The notes beneath the pieces were generated by a model that saw only the letters and a list, made by a program, of their open reading frames with translations, was not told the origin of the DNA and did not search any database. A stretch of 64,000 bases of DNA, from NCBI GenBank assembly GCA_000507305.1, contig DF239090.1:128650-192649 (forward strand). Reading direction: 5' to 3'. The position numbers and the translations under genes are program-made. Shown here piece after piece: positions 32,532 to 43,410 of the stretch. This stretch comes from Breviolum minutum Mf 1.05b.01 (taxonomy: Eukaryota; Sar; Dinophyceae; Suessiales; Symbiodiniaceae). Position 1 is the stretch's first letter; every line of letters begins with the position of its first letter.

Positions 32532-33459
32532 CACCCGCCACCAGTAATTGCTATGTCTTGCTTCACTTTTATGGAAATGGCTTCAACCGGTTCAACTTCA
32601 ATGAGGCACTTGGGATGTGGAACACTCCCACTGCAAGTTATGAGCTTTCATCCAGGATCCATGGATGAAAATTCCACTGGCATATTGGGGGGGGGGGGCA
32701 TCCCAAGGCATTACCAATGGTACTTTGAAAGTTGAAACTGTGGTCTATCTTCACCAAAAAAACCGTCGAGTTCGGACCAAAGTACAAGAATGAAATAATA
32801 GTACATACAAATTAAGATATAAAAACAGATACGAAAGTTACTAAAGTCTATAAACTAAAGCAAACATAAACTAAGAAGCAGCCAGAATCAAACATATCAA
32901 AACACAAACTTTAGCAACAAAACGCATGAAATTTATCTCTGCATAAAGAAAACTACCACATCTACCACTTTCAACCTAAAAACCCGCAAAACATCTTTGT
33001 TCAATCCCTGGGAAGTTCCTGACGATATGCTGTCGAATCCCAGCATCATCTACCGGATCAGAGGCGGATTGGGAAGTCCAATGCACCTGCGGATTGGGAT
33101 GAGTTACCCATCAGTTCAACTGCACCAAAGGTCAGTAGGTCACGTGATTTTTCCTGCAATACCAACGATAGGTTGATTTTGATGGCTGGCTTACAGGACT
33201 TGGGAATTCCTACACAGAGTTATCACAGTTGTATCTTGAGGATCAGGATTCTTTCGGATGCAATTAGGGTGAAGATTGCACACCCTTTAAACATTTCAAA
33301 CCGAAACCTGGATTTCGTGAACATCTGGAGCAAACGTTTCACCAATTTGGATTTTGCGAAAACTGATGACTGGAACCCTCAAATGGAACCTTGAAAAATG
33401 ATTGGTTTCGGAAGGGACACACATGTGAACCATGATTACCTGGTAACCTCTTCTTCCAG

Positions 33460-33545
33460 GGCTGTCCATTTCATCGGCCAACCGCAAATCCAAAACATAT
33501 TCGACAGTGAAATGAAATCCACCGACAGCAAGGTGGCGCTGTGGG
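33460..33545 (+). CDS. internal exon, unknown protein
   Basis: Acceptor taacctcttcttccag and donor GTGGG/gtagaa bound 28 codons including AVHFIGQPQIQNIFDSEMKS. Function unknown. Confidence 0.55.
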
Positions 33546-33675
33546 GTAGAAATAAAACAAGAAACTACAGTATCATATATGTCCTAAGCCCCAGGGTGTC
33601 CTCGGTTTTAATGAGGGTGAATGTTGTTTCAACTGAAAAAGATTGAAAACAGGTCCAAAACGTGATCCAAATCTA

Positions 33676-33980
33676 TCAATAGTTGTTTCTGGTTCCCCGA
33701 ATAGGTGGTAGGTGATATATAATCGCCACGTTGCGATATATACACTATATATTAGCACTAGGTGATATATATCACCTACACCTACTACGGTACCGACGAA
33801 ACAACTAATATAATACTAGTAGTATGTNTACGTAGTTACGTTCGTTCGTACGGTACGTAGTAGGTAGTAGTATATATACTACGTCGTACGTAGTAGTACT
33901 ATACTACTACTATATATNTCACACTGGGTGATTATATATCACCTACCACCTATTCGGGGAACCAGAAACAACTATTGAAT
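33676..33980. repeat. long palindrome with disordered loop
   Basis: The left arm (33676-33723) and right arm (about 33930-33980) are inverted copies over about 48 bp without mismatch, including tagttgtttctggttccccg and aggtgatatataatc. The loop is packed with short palindromes such as tacgtagta and contains two undetermined bases (33829, 33918). The loop may be a base-calling artefact in a hairpin. Confidence 0.9.
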
Positions 33981-34850
33981 CTAGGTGATGTTTGCATCCA
34001 AATGCCATTTTGTCACGCAACAAATGATGAATATCTTAATATATGTATATATACATTGTACAAGTATGTACTTCTAAATATATGATATACAACATGATTA
34101 TTTTTTATTTGCAGTGGTGATGTGAAGCTATGGCATAAATATGCCTCACTCAACTTCAACAACAGCTTAAAATCATCATCCTGAAGTACAGAAACGTCGG
34201 ATCACGTTCGTGTTTGGAATTCAAACTTGGGATCAAACAGACTCATGTTTAAAGTTTAAACCACACATGGCGATATGACTTTGGTGTAATGACATCAGGG
34301 ACAGTTCGGAACACCGCAATTACAGTAAACGCTGCGAGATGCAAACTTCAGACGGCTCGCACTGCTGAGTTGTTGGTGGTTGAGCCACCCTCTCACAAAA
34401 TGCTCGCGGCGCACTTTGCACAAGATCTTCAGTGCGCAAAAGTTACGATACCCTCCTGAGAACTAACATATTGCCGGACATTTGATGGTTGGAAAATGTA
34501 ATTTCTTTTTAACATGATTACTTTTCAGGGGACATTCGTCCATTTTGGAGGGGTTAACTCATACGTCTCATATTAAAAACCGCAACCAACAAAACACCTC
34601 CTGACGACTCCGTGACAACATGGTCTTCCTTCAGGCAAAACACTTTTTGAAAAACAATAAAAGGGTGATATTTTTAATACAAAAAATATAGTTCAAAGAG
34701 TCGTGAAACCGAACTGCTGTTGGTCATAATCTTGAAATATCCCTTCCAACCACCACAAGACAAACAGAAAGACAAATGGTATATATGTATATATCCATAT
34801 ATATCCCCGAATCTTGAACATGCCTTTTTTCCCGCACAATTTGGAGCAAC

Positions 34851-35010
34851 CCCAGCTCCCTCCCTTGAACAGCAGGGACCGCAAAAAAAATGCACACACG
34901 ACGATGACCTCCGTGTCTTGTCTGGACATAGAAAAATTGACCTTGGTGAGCTTTGAAGGGAACCATTGACCATGATGAAGTGAGGGTAGGTAAGCAACTT
35001 TCTGGTTCCG
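34851..35010 (-). CDS. internal exon, unknown protein
   Basis: After acceptor cctgcatggccag the frame reads RNQKVAYLPSLHHGQWFPSK, then SRQDTEVIVVCAFFLRSLLF, to a gttgct donor. A 20-bp internal segment (34922-34941) begins gtcaat and ends ccag like an intron but is too short. The other two frames are also open in the second half. Confidence 0.6.
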
Positions 35011-35291
35011 CTGGCCATGCAGGTAAGGGTGATGATTAAAGCTTGTGTTGTACTTTTGCACTATTCATTAAACTTGATATAAACATTGTTGTAAACAAAC
35101 TGGTCATCAGTCAGGGATATACCCAAAGAATTAAACGCCATGTAGGGTCCTACATGTGGATGCGGAGGCCTAGTGCATCTATGACTTTTGCTGGCTCTTG
35201 CGTGGACTGGGCATGCAATCAGGGATGCCATTAGATGTTGGTACTTTGGCAATTTGGCTTCAGTTTTCATGCTTTGCATCTTCAATTGCAG

Positions 35292-35407
35292 GGATCATCA
35301 CAACTGATACTGTAATTATTTCATTGGCTTCGCAATCGTCTCCTCCGCCAGGACGTCTCACCCATCAGCCAGTTTCCGTTGCGGACCGTGGGATGTCAAG
35401 TGACCAT
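35292..35407 (+). CDS. internal or terminal exon, unknown protein
   Basis: Acceptor gcatcttcaattgcag, then IITTDTVIISLASQSSPPPG and HQPVSVADRGMSSDH to a gtaggg donor. Without splicing, five more codons lead to TAG. Function unknown. Confidence 0.7.
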
Positions 35408-35574
35408 GTAGGGCATATCATTTAGCCACTTTTTGCTGCCAATCACCAAATCCATATAGATCTGCACACAGAATGGAGGGACCAACCTTTGTTTTGAAGC
35501 CTCACTAGGTGGAAGTGACCGTATCTTGAATCTGTTGTGAAAAATGTTGATAACCGTTTCGAAACTCCACCATA

Positions 35575-35773
35575 TCAGAGATCTCTTTCCATATCAAGGT
35601 CTGTTGGAGATGTATGGATGCATCTGGGGAACTCAGCTGCCTTGTTTGCAGAAGTATACTCCCGCTCTCCAATGCAATTCACCATCTCCTGCACATCTCT
35701 CTTGTGTGTCGAGTATCTCCAGTCAAGTTTGGCTCGAGGAGACGTTGCCCTTAACAATCCTTGTTTGTTGCTG
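35575..35773 (-). CDS. C-terminal exon, unknown protein
   Basis: After acceptor ttttgttaccatttcag one frame is open for 65 codons: SPRAKLDWRYSTHKRDVQEM, GEREYTSANKAAEFPR, and DLDMERDL then TGA. The plus strand is open too, but its product is hydrophobic and cysteine rich and lacks splice sites. Function unknown. Confidence 0.65.
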
Positions 35774-35911
35774 CTGAAATGGTAACAAAATCATGTATGA
35801 CAATAGGTTCTGAATACCTTGGCACCATAATGATCTGATCATACCGTAATACCACATCTTCCATCCAAAAGAAGAAATCAATTGGCACACCATAACCTTA
35901 CAACATCTTGA

Positions 35912-36031
35912 CTACACGTCCTCTAACTTTAGAAGGAGTGGCAGCTGAAGCTTTTGCCCACCTGCAACCACAGTGATGGGCAAAAAACTGGACAATGACT
36001 ACCTGGTACATCTGTTGGGGCTGTTTTGATG
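35912..36031 (-). CDS. C-terminal two exons
   Basis: Exon 36003-36031 (acceptor ccatatttcaag, IKTAPTDVP, donor gtagtc) ends in phase 1. Exon 35912-35961 (acceptor atcactgtggttgcag) completes the codon and reads GQKLQLPLLLKLEDV then TAG. Short but phase-consistent. Function unknown. Confidence 0.7.
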
Positions 36032-36359
36032 CTTGAAATATGGTTGAAATCTAGTTGAAAATCTGTTGTCCCCCAAAGGGTCTTGAATACTGACACTGGA
36101 AATAAACAAGTTGCTTTCATGTCACTCTTACTTGAACAAACCCAATATAATTAGTTTCACATGTATAGGAAGAACACCGGATACCGGACCCCCTACTCAT
36201 GTGCAAATACAAAAATATAACATGTCCATAACCAAAAGAATATCTAATAACTAAATCAATATTTGTGCCTATGCACACCTTATACATGCTTAGAAATGAA
36301 CATACACATCCATCATTTAAACCGTTGAAGCATACTCAGAAAGTGGACACCTGTTCCCA

Positions 36360-36848
36360 GTGAAAAACATTGAAACAATGTGCCTATCTTTTCACAGAGC
36401 TCCTTCACAGCAACTTTGGCCTGGCGTAAAAAAATGGATGATGCACAAATGGTTCAAACATCCGGGAAACACCAGTGAAGCAAACAGCAGTTTATCCTAC
36501 TTTTTAAATGTCAGATTTTTACATCCCAGGTACAGGATGTCTCTGAAACATCAACTGTATCTGGGTTTCGCAATCACCAGCCAAACCGGAAAACAAAAGA
36601 TCCCAACGTTTGGTAGCACCATTCTGGGTGTGAACTGTGAACTGCCTTTACGATTCACCAACCAAATGTTCAAAGTGTTAATTCATGCTGGGAAAGTTCC
36701 CCTACTAAACCAACCTCCGATCATATCATGTCATCATTATCCTTACAACGGAGCCTCAAAAAGAGAATGTCCAAAAGAAACGGTATCTTTGAACCTTTTC
36801 TTTCACACACATAAATATGTATGTATATATATGTATATATATATATAA
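36360..36848 (+). CDS. long open frame of uncertain status
   Basis: A 162-codon frame, one of the longest here, reads for example PGVKKWMMHKWFKHPGNTSE. Its 3' end runs into a TA microsatellite. No acceptor or donor stands out and codon use is not distinctive, so chance is possible. Confidence 0.25.
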   Translation: MKNIETMCLSFHRAPSQQLWPGVKKWMMHKWFKHPGNTSEANSSLSYFLNVRFLHPRYRMSLKHQLYLGFAITSQTGKQKIPTFGSTILGVNCELPLRFTNQMFKVLIHAGKVPLLNQPPIISCHHYPYNGASKRECPKETVSLNLFFHTHKYVCIYMYIYI

Positions 36849-37309
36849 ACCTTTTACCATGTTGTTGTTACTCCCAAACCACCCCCAAGCCCCACCCTTG
36901 GCTAAGGCAAACCAAACATTTAATGTCCATGGTCCATGAGACCATCGCCTCGTCCAGTGACTTTGCAGACCTGATTGTTTTGAGCATGGCTCACAGGTAA
37001 ATTCAAGCAATACACGTAAAAAAATAAGAATATAATAAGAATACCTTCTCAATAGTATATCTACCTGGTTGATTGACACTTGATATTTGTGACGATGTCG
37101 TATGTATGTGCAAAAAAAAGTATATACATATATAACTAATAACTATACAAATATGCAGCATTTCCAACTTCACCGGTTATGAGCAAACGAAACTACTCAT
37201 TGATGGGCTCGAATGAATTTAAGTGACAAAGTTGTCAAAGAATAAAGGCACATAGGATCACTTGGGCACATGTACGGACAAATGGTGCAGTCCCCACATA
37301 TTGGTTAAG

Positions 37310-37801
37310 GCCGCAATAAAAACTCGGTTGTATTGGGAGTTGGACCATCTACTTTCACCAGGAGGTATAACGTATCTCGATATCTTCGAGTCAAGCAAGC
37401 ATTTTCTCGAAAACAAACTGCTGGTCATGGCAGCTTTCTCTCTGCTCTCTGATTCTGGTGTTACTTGCACTTGTTGTATTCAAGTGGCTTCCGTGATCGA
37501 ACTTATCGAATGATCTATGATCACGTTTAGCCACATTCACACTCTCCACATTACTCTTCAATCCTCATTTTTGGCAGTTGGCACTGAAAAGGGAACGACA
37601 TCTAGACATCCAATGATCGAATTGCACAAGGCTCCCCAACGAGAAGGAGACTTGTGCCTGCCATCGACATCGGTCACGTTGAGTCAACCAAACTGCGGTT
37701 TGGACCCGCATCTCCAAGCGAAGCTCGACTTTGGGTACAATGATTCGGTGTTTCTTCGGCTTAGGAGTCAAGCATTTATGCAAATCACTAAAGGAAAATA
37801 G
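37310..37801 (+). CDS. C-terminal two exons, unknown protein
   Basis: Exon 37310-37457 (acceptor cacatattggttaag) reads KTRLYWELDHLLSPGGITYL, then KHFLENKLLVMAAFSLLSDS, ending in phase 1 at gtgtta. Exon 37578-37801 (acceptor tcctcatttttggcag) supplies two bases and reads HPMIELHKAPQREGDLCLPS, later GYNDSVFLRLRSQAFMQITK, then TAG. The phase match chooses among three open frames in the first exon. The minus strand is open as well but has no matching splice sites. Function unknown. Confidence 0.82.
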
Positions 37802-38172
37802 TGGTGCAACATCATGAAGAAAAAAAACATCTATACAAGTCAAGGACATGTGGTTTTGGTTTGAAATGTCATTGTCTCATGATCTTAGGAAGACTTCTCT
37901 CCTCGCTCTGTTTGGTGCTGGGAGAGTAGTTGGAACAACAAAACATCCATCCACATCCAAATCAATGTGAATATATCTGTGTCATTCTGTATATTTGCCC
38001 AAAACCCAACAATTATGTCAAATATTCAAACAAGATACTAGGAATTCAAGGAAGCTCATAAAATTACTTGATAAAGAAACCATATAGATCAGTACATCTT
38101 TGACCATTGTCAAAACTGGGACACACACAAGCCATATCATTCCTGTCATCCATGTAACTCATCTCCACTTAC

Positions 38173-39417
38173 CCTTTGGAACCTGGGCGAGACGTTGAAG
38201 ATCCATCTCACGTCCTAAAGTCCAGCCTTGGTTGGTTACCCGGTTGGTGTGTTTAGGATTCCTGAAGCAGGAGGAATATGGAGGAATATGAAAACTGAGA
38301 ATACAATTTTTTGAAAAACCAAAGCATATGTCATGGACCCATGGATGTCTAGGACATGTGGAAGAACATCCAAGAAATCCAAGTTTTATCAATTGACTTG
38401 CTTCAAAGTAGTTCATAAGATGCAGGGAAAACGTACTGTAGCCCAAAATCGATGATGAGTAGAATCATGTATCTTTGGGCATCATCTACAGTATCCCAAA
38501 TGGATTTGCGGGACCCGAAAACTAAAACTGAATTGAACATCTTATTCAGGATTGCATGATGGGACCAGGATACACTCTTGATGAACAAATTCCGTCCTGA
38601 ATCAGGTAGCAGAGATGCAATCGTGGAAGTGGTAAGTCGGTTCAAACTGTTGAAATCGTTGATTTCTGGACCTGCAGGGTCTATATGGGTCCTCCTTGGC
38701 CCAAAAAAGAAGTCATCTTGGTGGCCACGCTTGGATTTTGGAGGGGGGATTGTACATCACATTCTATCTGATACATCACGTTGCAACGAGAAAACACTCA
38801 ACTTTCTTACAAAACATCGAGCACGACTCATCGGATAGGCACCCAAACGTTCGAGAAAATAGTGCAACGCATGGGCCTCGGTCTGGGACGTCTGTTTCCC
38901 AAGGCAGTTTAGTGGTTTTGACGAGGTAAAGACGAACAAACCAATAAATAGCGTTCCCACTGACATCAAAAATTCCATGCCATCAATGTTGGATGGGCGA
39001 AGCAAAAATGGCTGCAACAGAAAAAACGCCCTGCAGGAAAATTACAGCAAAACAAAAAACATAAACTGCCAATGAAAAAAAAAACAGCTATACGACATAT
39101 TTCTAGGAAAACACCGTTCACACAAGTCTGGATGTCTACTACCACCCGGAGGTTGAGCCGCAACATAAAACCCCCGGCTGCTTGGTTAAATTATATTCGA
39201 GATCCATCAAGTTCATGGCTGCCAGTGACATATCTGTAAGTAAGTGGGTCATGATGACCTCCTGTATGAAATATCTATATGGGTATAACCACTGTATAAC
39301 CCGTGTTAACCAAACGCCTCTTTGTTCGGCACGCCGAAAAAACGGGGCTAAGAAGCCACACCAAGAATCCCACCGACGTTTCGAAGGAACTCCTTGAGCG
39401 AGCTGGAGGGGTTTCAG
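38173..39417 (-). CDS. gene fragment, five exons, unknown protein
   Basis: Exons are 39311-39417 (PLQLAQGVPSKRRWDSWCGF, donor gttaac), 38811-39030 (LLQPFLLRPSNIDGMEFLMS, SVGTLFIGLFVF, HALHYFLERLGAYPMSRARC, donor gtaaga), 38574-38596 (TEFVHQE, 23 bp), 38437-38527 (GSRKSIWDTVDDAQRYMILL, donor gtacgt) and 38173-38261 (NPKHTNRVTNQGWTLGREMD, donor gtaagt). Junctions 1-2, 3-4 and 4-5 match in phase; 2-3 does not, so something is missing near 38.6-38.8 kb. The second exon has a hydrophobic stretch that could be a membrane helix. The strand alternative for the first exon (plus, FVRHAEKTGLRSHTKNPTDV) is open. Family not recognised. Confidence 0.82.
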
Positions 39418-39477
39418 CTGACATGTAGGGTTTCACCCTGGAAAACAATGGTATATTTGCATATATTTACCCATACG

Positions 39478-39590
39478 GGTGTTTCCTAAAATGGTGGTAC
39501 CCAACAACCATGGGTTTTCCTACTAAAGATGATCATTTTATGGTGTTTGGGGTACCACCAATTACAGTAAGGAAACATCCATATCAACTG
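39478..39590. repeat. family E element
   Basis: Starts gggtgtttcctaaaatggtg and ends ttacagtaaggaaacatcca, with internal ggtaccacc against the left ggtggtacc. The first 60 bp are almost identical to the copy at 57047. Confidence 0.9.
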
Positions 39591-39980
39591 GTGCCGGAGC
39601 ATGTTTTTTCCATCAAAAAGGTACCTTTAAAAACAACCCAAGTCTCGATTATCAGCATTTCCAAAGCTGTACCCAAATCTTTTCACAGAAAGTGAGGGAC
39701 ATGGCTTTGGTATGATAGCTTTCTCTGACAACTCGCTTACCGGATTCCATTTTGGTTGTGTATACTAGGGATTTCCATATGGGGGGTACAATAATCCCTA
39801 AAACATCCAAAAACCAATGATACCTTTCGAAAACGATCGAAAACGGCAACATCTTTTGGTTCACTGCTCAACTGTCTTGAACCAAGGTTGCTCAATCATC
39901 TCAGTCCTGAATGGTTCTAATACATGCATAAAAGGATTACCAAACAGTTCCCTTTAATCGACATCAATCACCATCCTTAC

Positions 39981-40265
39981 ACGTAAACTTTTTCGCTGGA
40001 GGTCCTGGGTAGCCACGTACGTGCAGCTTCTTTGGGATCAACCTGCGAAAAGTCTCTGAAAAGAAGCAGGAACTTAGCATGTTTCTCCTTGAGGCGTGCA
40101 GAGAAGCAGTGTCTAATAGAACGAATAATACCGTTTCACAATTGATGTATATAACAATTGGGTCTCTTAGGGAACCTCCAGCGGCATATGGAAGAGGCAT
40201 GTGGCGCGATGATGGCAAATCGACATTTGTGCCCCATGCAGTTCCGAATTTAAAACCTCCAACAA
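39981..40265 (-). CDS. gene fragment, two phase-matched exons
   Basis: Exon 40176-40265 (acceptor ccactggcttcacag) reads GFKFGTAWGTNVDLPSSRHM and then PLPYAAG, ending in phase 1 at gttccc. Exon 39981-40055 (acceptor ttcctgcttcttttcag, donor gtaagg) continues TFRRLIPKKLHVRGYPGPPA. Both ends are clean and phase agrees. Function unknown. Confidence 0.85.
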
Positions 40266-40512
40266 CTGTGAAGCCAGTGGTTTCGGGGATAAAGTTGAGA
40301 AATGGAACTCGGGATAGAAAATGGTACTAACAGCAAACCTTGAGTGGTGTTTTGCCTTTTTCGAACGAAAAAAACAAAAATGACTGAAAGTGAAACAAAC
40401 GAAAACACAAAAAACAACCTTTCCCTCGGATTGTAGTAAATACATTCACTAATCTTCATCATAGTAAGAAATAGTAAGCATCATCCTGCAATATAAACCT
40501 TGATTTCAATTT

Positions 40513-40900
40513 TCAGGTTTCTTTGAAATCCTGTTCATTGCCATTTTTCCCTGTCGGGTCGCAATGGGCCTGCATCTGCGTCTCTTTGACCACTTGGGGG
40601 GCCACTTCCTCCGACCTAACGCACCCAACATCACTTGAATTCTGTCGATTTGCTTCGAAAACATGGAAGACCTCATCACTTCGGAATCCCCTGTGTTGCT
40701 TCAAAAATTATTTGACCAATTGCTGGAAAAAAATCCTCACGGGTTTTTTGCGCCATTTTGGTGTTTCAAGTTTCCTATTGCTTCCTACTAAAACACCCCA
40801 AAACCGGGTGTTTTTTGTTGCTCTCTCCGCACCCCGGTGCTGACCCCTGGTGCCATCCTCAAAATCTTCGCTAATCGCGCCCCCTACCTCTGACAACAGC
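40513..40900 (-). CDS. C-terminal two exons, acidic/basic disordered tail
   Basis: Exon 40789-40900 reads SEVGGAISEDFEDGTRGQHR, then ERATKNTRFWGVL, and ends in phase 0 at gtagga. Exon 40513-40698 (acceptor aataatttttgaag) reads RGFRSDEVFHVFEANRQNSS, then EEVAPQVVKETQMQAHCD, ending NGNEQDFKET then TGA. The tail is hydrophilic and probably unstructured. An alternative upstream exon, 40893-40955, in another frame is cysteine rich (YACCRCCDRHAPGCCQR) with its own gtaggg donor. Function unknown. Confidence 0.82.
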
Positions 40901-41112
40901 CTGGTGCATGTCGGTCACAGCAGCGGCAGCACGCATAGCCCCAACCCTTCTCTGGGCAAAAGAAGGAACCCCACCTCAGCAATGACGTGTCTCGCTGATG
41001 GAAATTGCTTATAAGTTGGAATAACAAAAACATGTGGGGCCAAATCAGTGAATCCTAAGAAGTGAGGGTAGCAATTGATAGGGCTTTTGGGGTTGGAGTG
41101 TGTGCATCTCAG

Positions 41113-41193
41113 GGTTTTGTTGGATCTCACGGTGCCCGGGTTCCAGGTTCCAAACATCGATATCGGTACATTCCCCCTACTGGCTACCGGCTA
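41113..41193 (+). CDS. internal exon, unknown protein
   Basis: Acceptor gtgtgtgcatctcag and strong donor CGGCTA/gtaagc bound exactly 27 codons: VGSHGARVPGSKHRYRYIPP then TGYRL. Basic and aromatic. Function unknown. Confidence 0.8.
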
Positions 41194-41227
41194 GTAAGCC
41201 CTCTAAACACTAGTGATTCAAGTTACC

Positions 41228-41290
41228 TACACTCCCTGAAAATTAACATGGAACCCAAAGCCATGAAGGTATGGTTCAGATGATTTTCCT
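41228..41290 (+). repeat. family C-like fragment in an intron
   Basis: ctgaaaattaacatggaacc and ggttcagatgattttcct resemble family C ends. It starts 34 bp past the donor of the exon at 41113-41193. Confidence 0.5.
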
Positions 41291-41519
41291 GTTCAATTGT
41301 TTTTCTTTTTAGGTTCCAGCCGTTAATTTTCAGGGGCGTAGCCAAAAAAGAAAGCAAATATACAAAGCTAGAGACCTTAAGATCTCACCACCACTCAGCT
41401 TCCCTGAGCTTCCCTCACACACTCGTGTGGCCAGCAGGCACTGCATCCTCCATGTTTCACATGCAAGATGGCAATCCATGGAAATCCAGATAATGAGTTG
41501 ATATTTGTATAGGGGAACT

Positions 41520-41690
41520 TCAAGTTTTGTTCAATTGGGCTTCAGCATGGTTTAAAAATATTTCAACTGGTTTCGTCAGATTTCTGGACCATTGGCGCAT
41601 TACTACCTCCATGGCTGTTCCGTGAGTGAGCTTTCCATGAGAAATCAGAAAGTTGAGGTCCGTGTCGTTGTCCAACTGTTTCATCTCTAT
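41520..41690 (-). CDS. C-terminal exon, unknown protein
   Basis: Acceptor tcatcatcatgatcag opens 56 codons: IEMKQLDNDTDLNFLISHGK, then KPVEIFLNHAEAQLNKT and TGA. A gtagta donor inside (after TAME) is an alternative. Another exon may lie upstream at about 41808-41890 (GNLEIRGGSGNDFP or ALATSRYEEAAGTTSR). Function unknown. Confidence 0.8.
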   Translation of the reverse strand: MEMKQLDNDTDLNFLISHGKLTHGTAMEVVMRQWSRNLTKPVEIFLNHAEAQLNKT

Positions 41691-42484
41691 CTGATCATGA
41701 TGATGAAAATTATGATGGAACAAGTGAGGAATGCTGATGAAATAATGTGTGATGAATGAATGCTGAAGAATTCATGATGGTACGCCAAACAAATCCCGTT
41801 GAACCACTGGGACCGGGAAGTCGTTCCCGCTGCCTCCTCGTATCTCGAGGTTGCCAAGGCACGGTCTTGGTAGCCAGGATTCATCGACTTCCCACCGTGG
41901 ATCATCCCCCAGCCAACAAAAAAAAAACCAACGGCTGGAATCTGGAACCTGAATTTGAAACTTACCAAATTGGAAAAGGAGAAACAGCCGCAAACCAATT
42001 GAATCATCTTGAGTATATTGTGTATATGTAAAACTATATATACATATATATATATATATATCTGTCTTGTTTTTTTATAACTGTGGAAACCTTGAAAAGT
42101 ATTGAAACACCAAAAAAAATGTGAGCACAAACACACAAACACAAATTACATAATGGGCCTCTGAGAAAAAAAAAAACTATCCTTCCCAAAAGGAAAGTTA
42201 CAGAAAGCTTTAAACAACTCCCGTTTTGTATACAATACAGTACTCCCTCTGGAACCCAACCCAACCCAACCCACTCACCCAGCTTTACACTCACCTACAT
42301 CTTCCTGAGCTTTCAGACCCATCAACTGGTCATCATGTGGAATCCATTCAGCTCAGCATGGAGTTTTTGTGGCATTTGGGCTTCAAAAATGCCACCGTTT
42401 TGTATGCCCTGGTTGTTTGATCTCCCCCGATTTGGTACCATGACACATGTTCAAATTGTATAGGTGTCCTACTAAATTAACTAC

Positions 42485-42530
42485 CAAACGATCAGCTCGT
42501 GTGTTGGCTGTCCTGCTGAGTGTTTTGGTG
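42485..42530 (-). CDS. small internal exon
   Basis: Acceptor cctgctgcactcag and donor gtagtt enclose TKTLSRTANTRADRL. Function unknown. Confidence 0.55.
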
Positions 42531-42787
42531 CTGAGTGCAGCAGGAGGTTCGATTTTGTGTGGCAACAAACTAATGCAGGAATTCCAACATTGAGTCATGA
42601 GTGGTTCAATATAAATCGGATCTGGGTAGCTACTTTCATAATCAATGCTAGCCTTGTTTGGAAAAACATGTGCTATGCATATAAACATTCATATATATAT
42701 AATATATATATATATATATAAATATGACATCTTGCCGTTCAACAAGTTGGATATCTTAAACATGAAGCTAATGCATGCTGCATGCAG

Positions 42788-42863
42788 CAATGATGTTGTG
42801 ATCTTTGCCAACATCAGTCAACACAGAGCAACAGCTTCCTTCAAGGCTGTCCCGTGGTTTCAG
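42788..42863 (+). CDS. internal exon, unknown protein
   Basis: Acceptor catgctgcatgcag and donor GTTTCAG/gtttga bound 25 codons: NDVVIFANISQHRATASFKA then VPWFQ. Phase 0 at the end. Function unknown. Confidence 0.75.
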
Positions 42864-43410
42864 GTTTGACGTCACACCTTAACGAGCCAAGATTTAGCAT
42901 CCTTAGAGTCCAAACAAGCAATCAAGCAGTAACACAAATCGCAAGAATTCCTCATGGATTGGTTTGCAAACATCGCTGTATTTTGTTTGTTGGGATATCC
43001 TGGCACTTGCAACTTGCACTGGGATGTTGCTTCCTGGTATAGAATGACTTATGTGTAGCATAAAAAACCCACCTCACAATTTTCAACAGTAACATCTACA
43101 CTTTGGGAAGCAAACTAGTGACTAATCTTCAACCCCCTCTGACAACTACACACACAGAAAACAACCTGGCGGCAAGTTTTAGATGTAGAAAGGGTAGGGA
43201 TAGGGTTTGTAAAAATCATTAAACATATATATATATATTTACATATATCTCATGCACCTATAGGCAATGTTCCAAAAACACGCAGATTGGCCCGGCCCAT
43301 CATTTTGAGAGTTTTGTCATGTTCTTTCCCTTCCAAACTACATGTAAAATTTGAAGTTACCAAACGGCGCCTTGTTTTGGAGGACCCCATCCAACCTCAT
43401 TTTTCTTCAG

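Noticed and set aside
40079-40330. Plus frame ending GIKLRNGTRDRKWY
   Set aside because: It overlaps two minus exons with excellent splice sites and matching phase (39981-40055 and 40176-40265).
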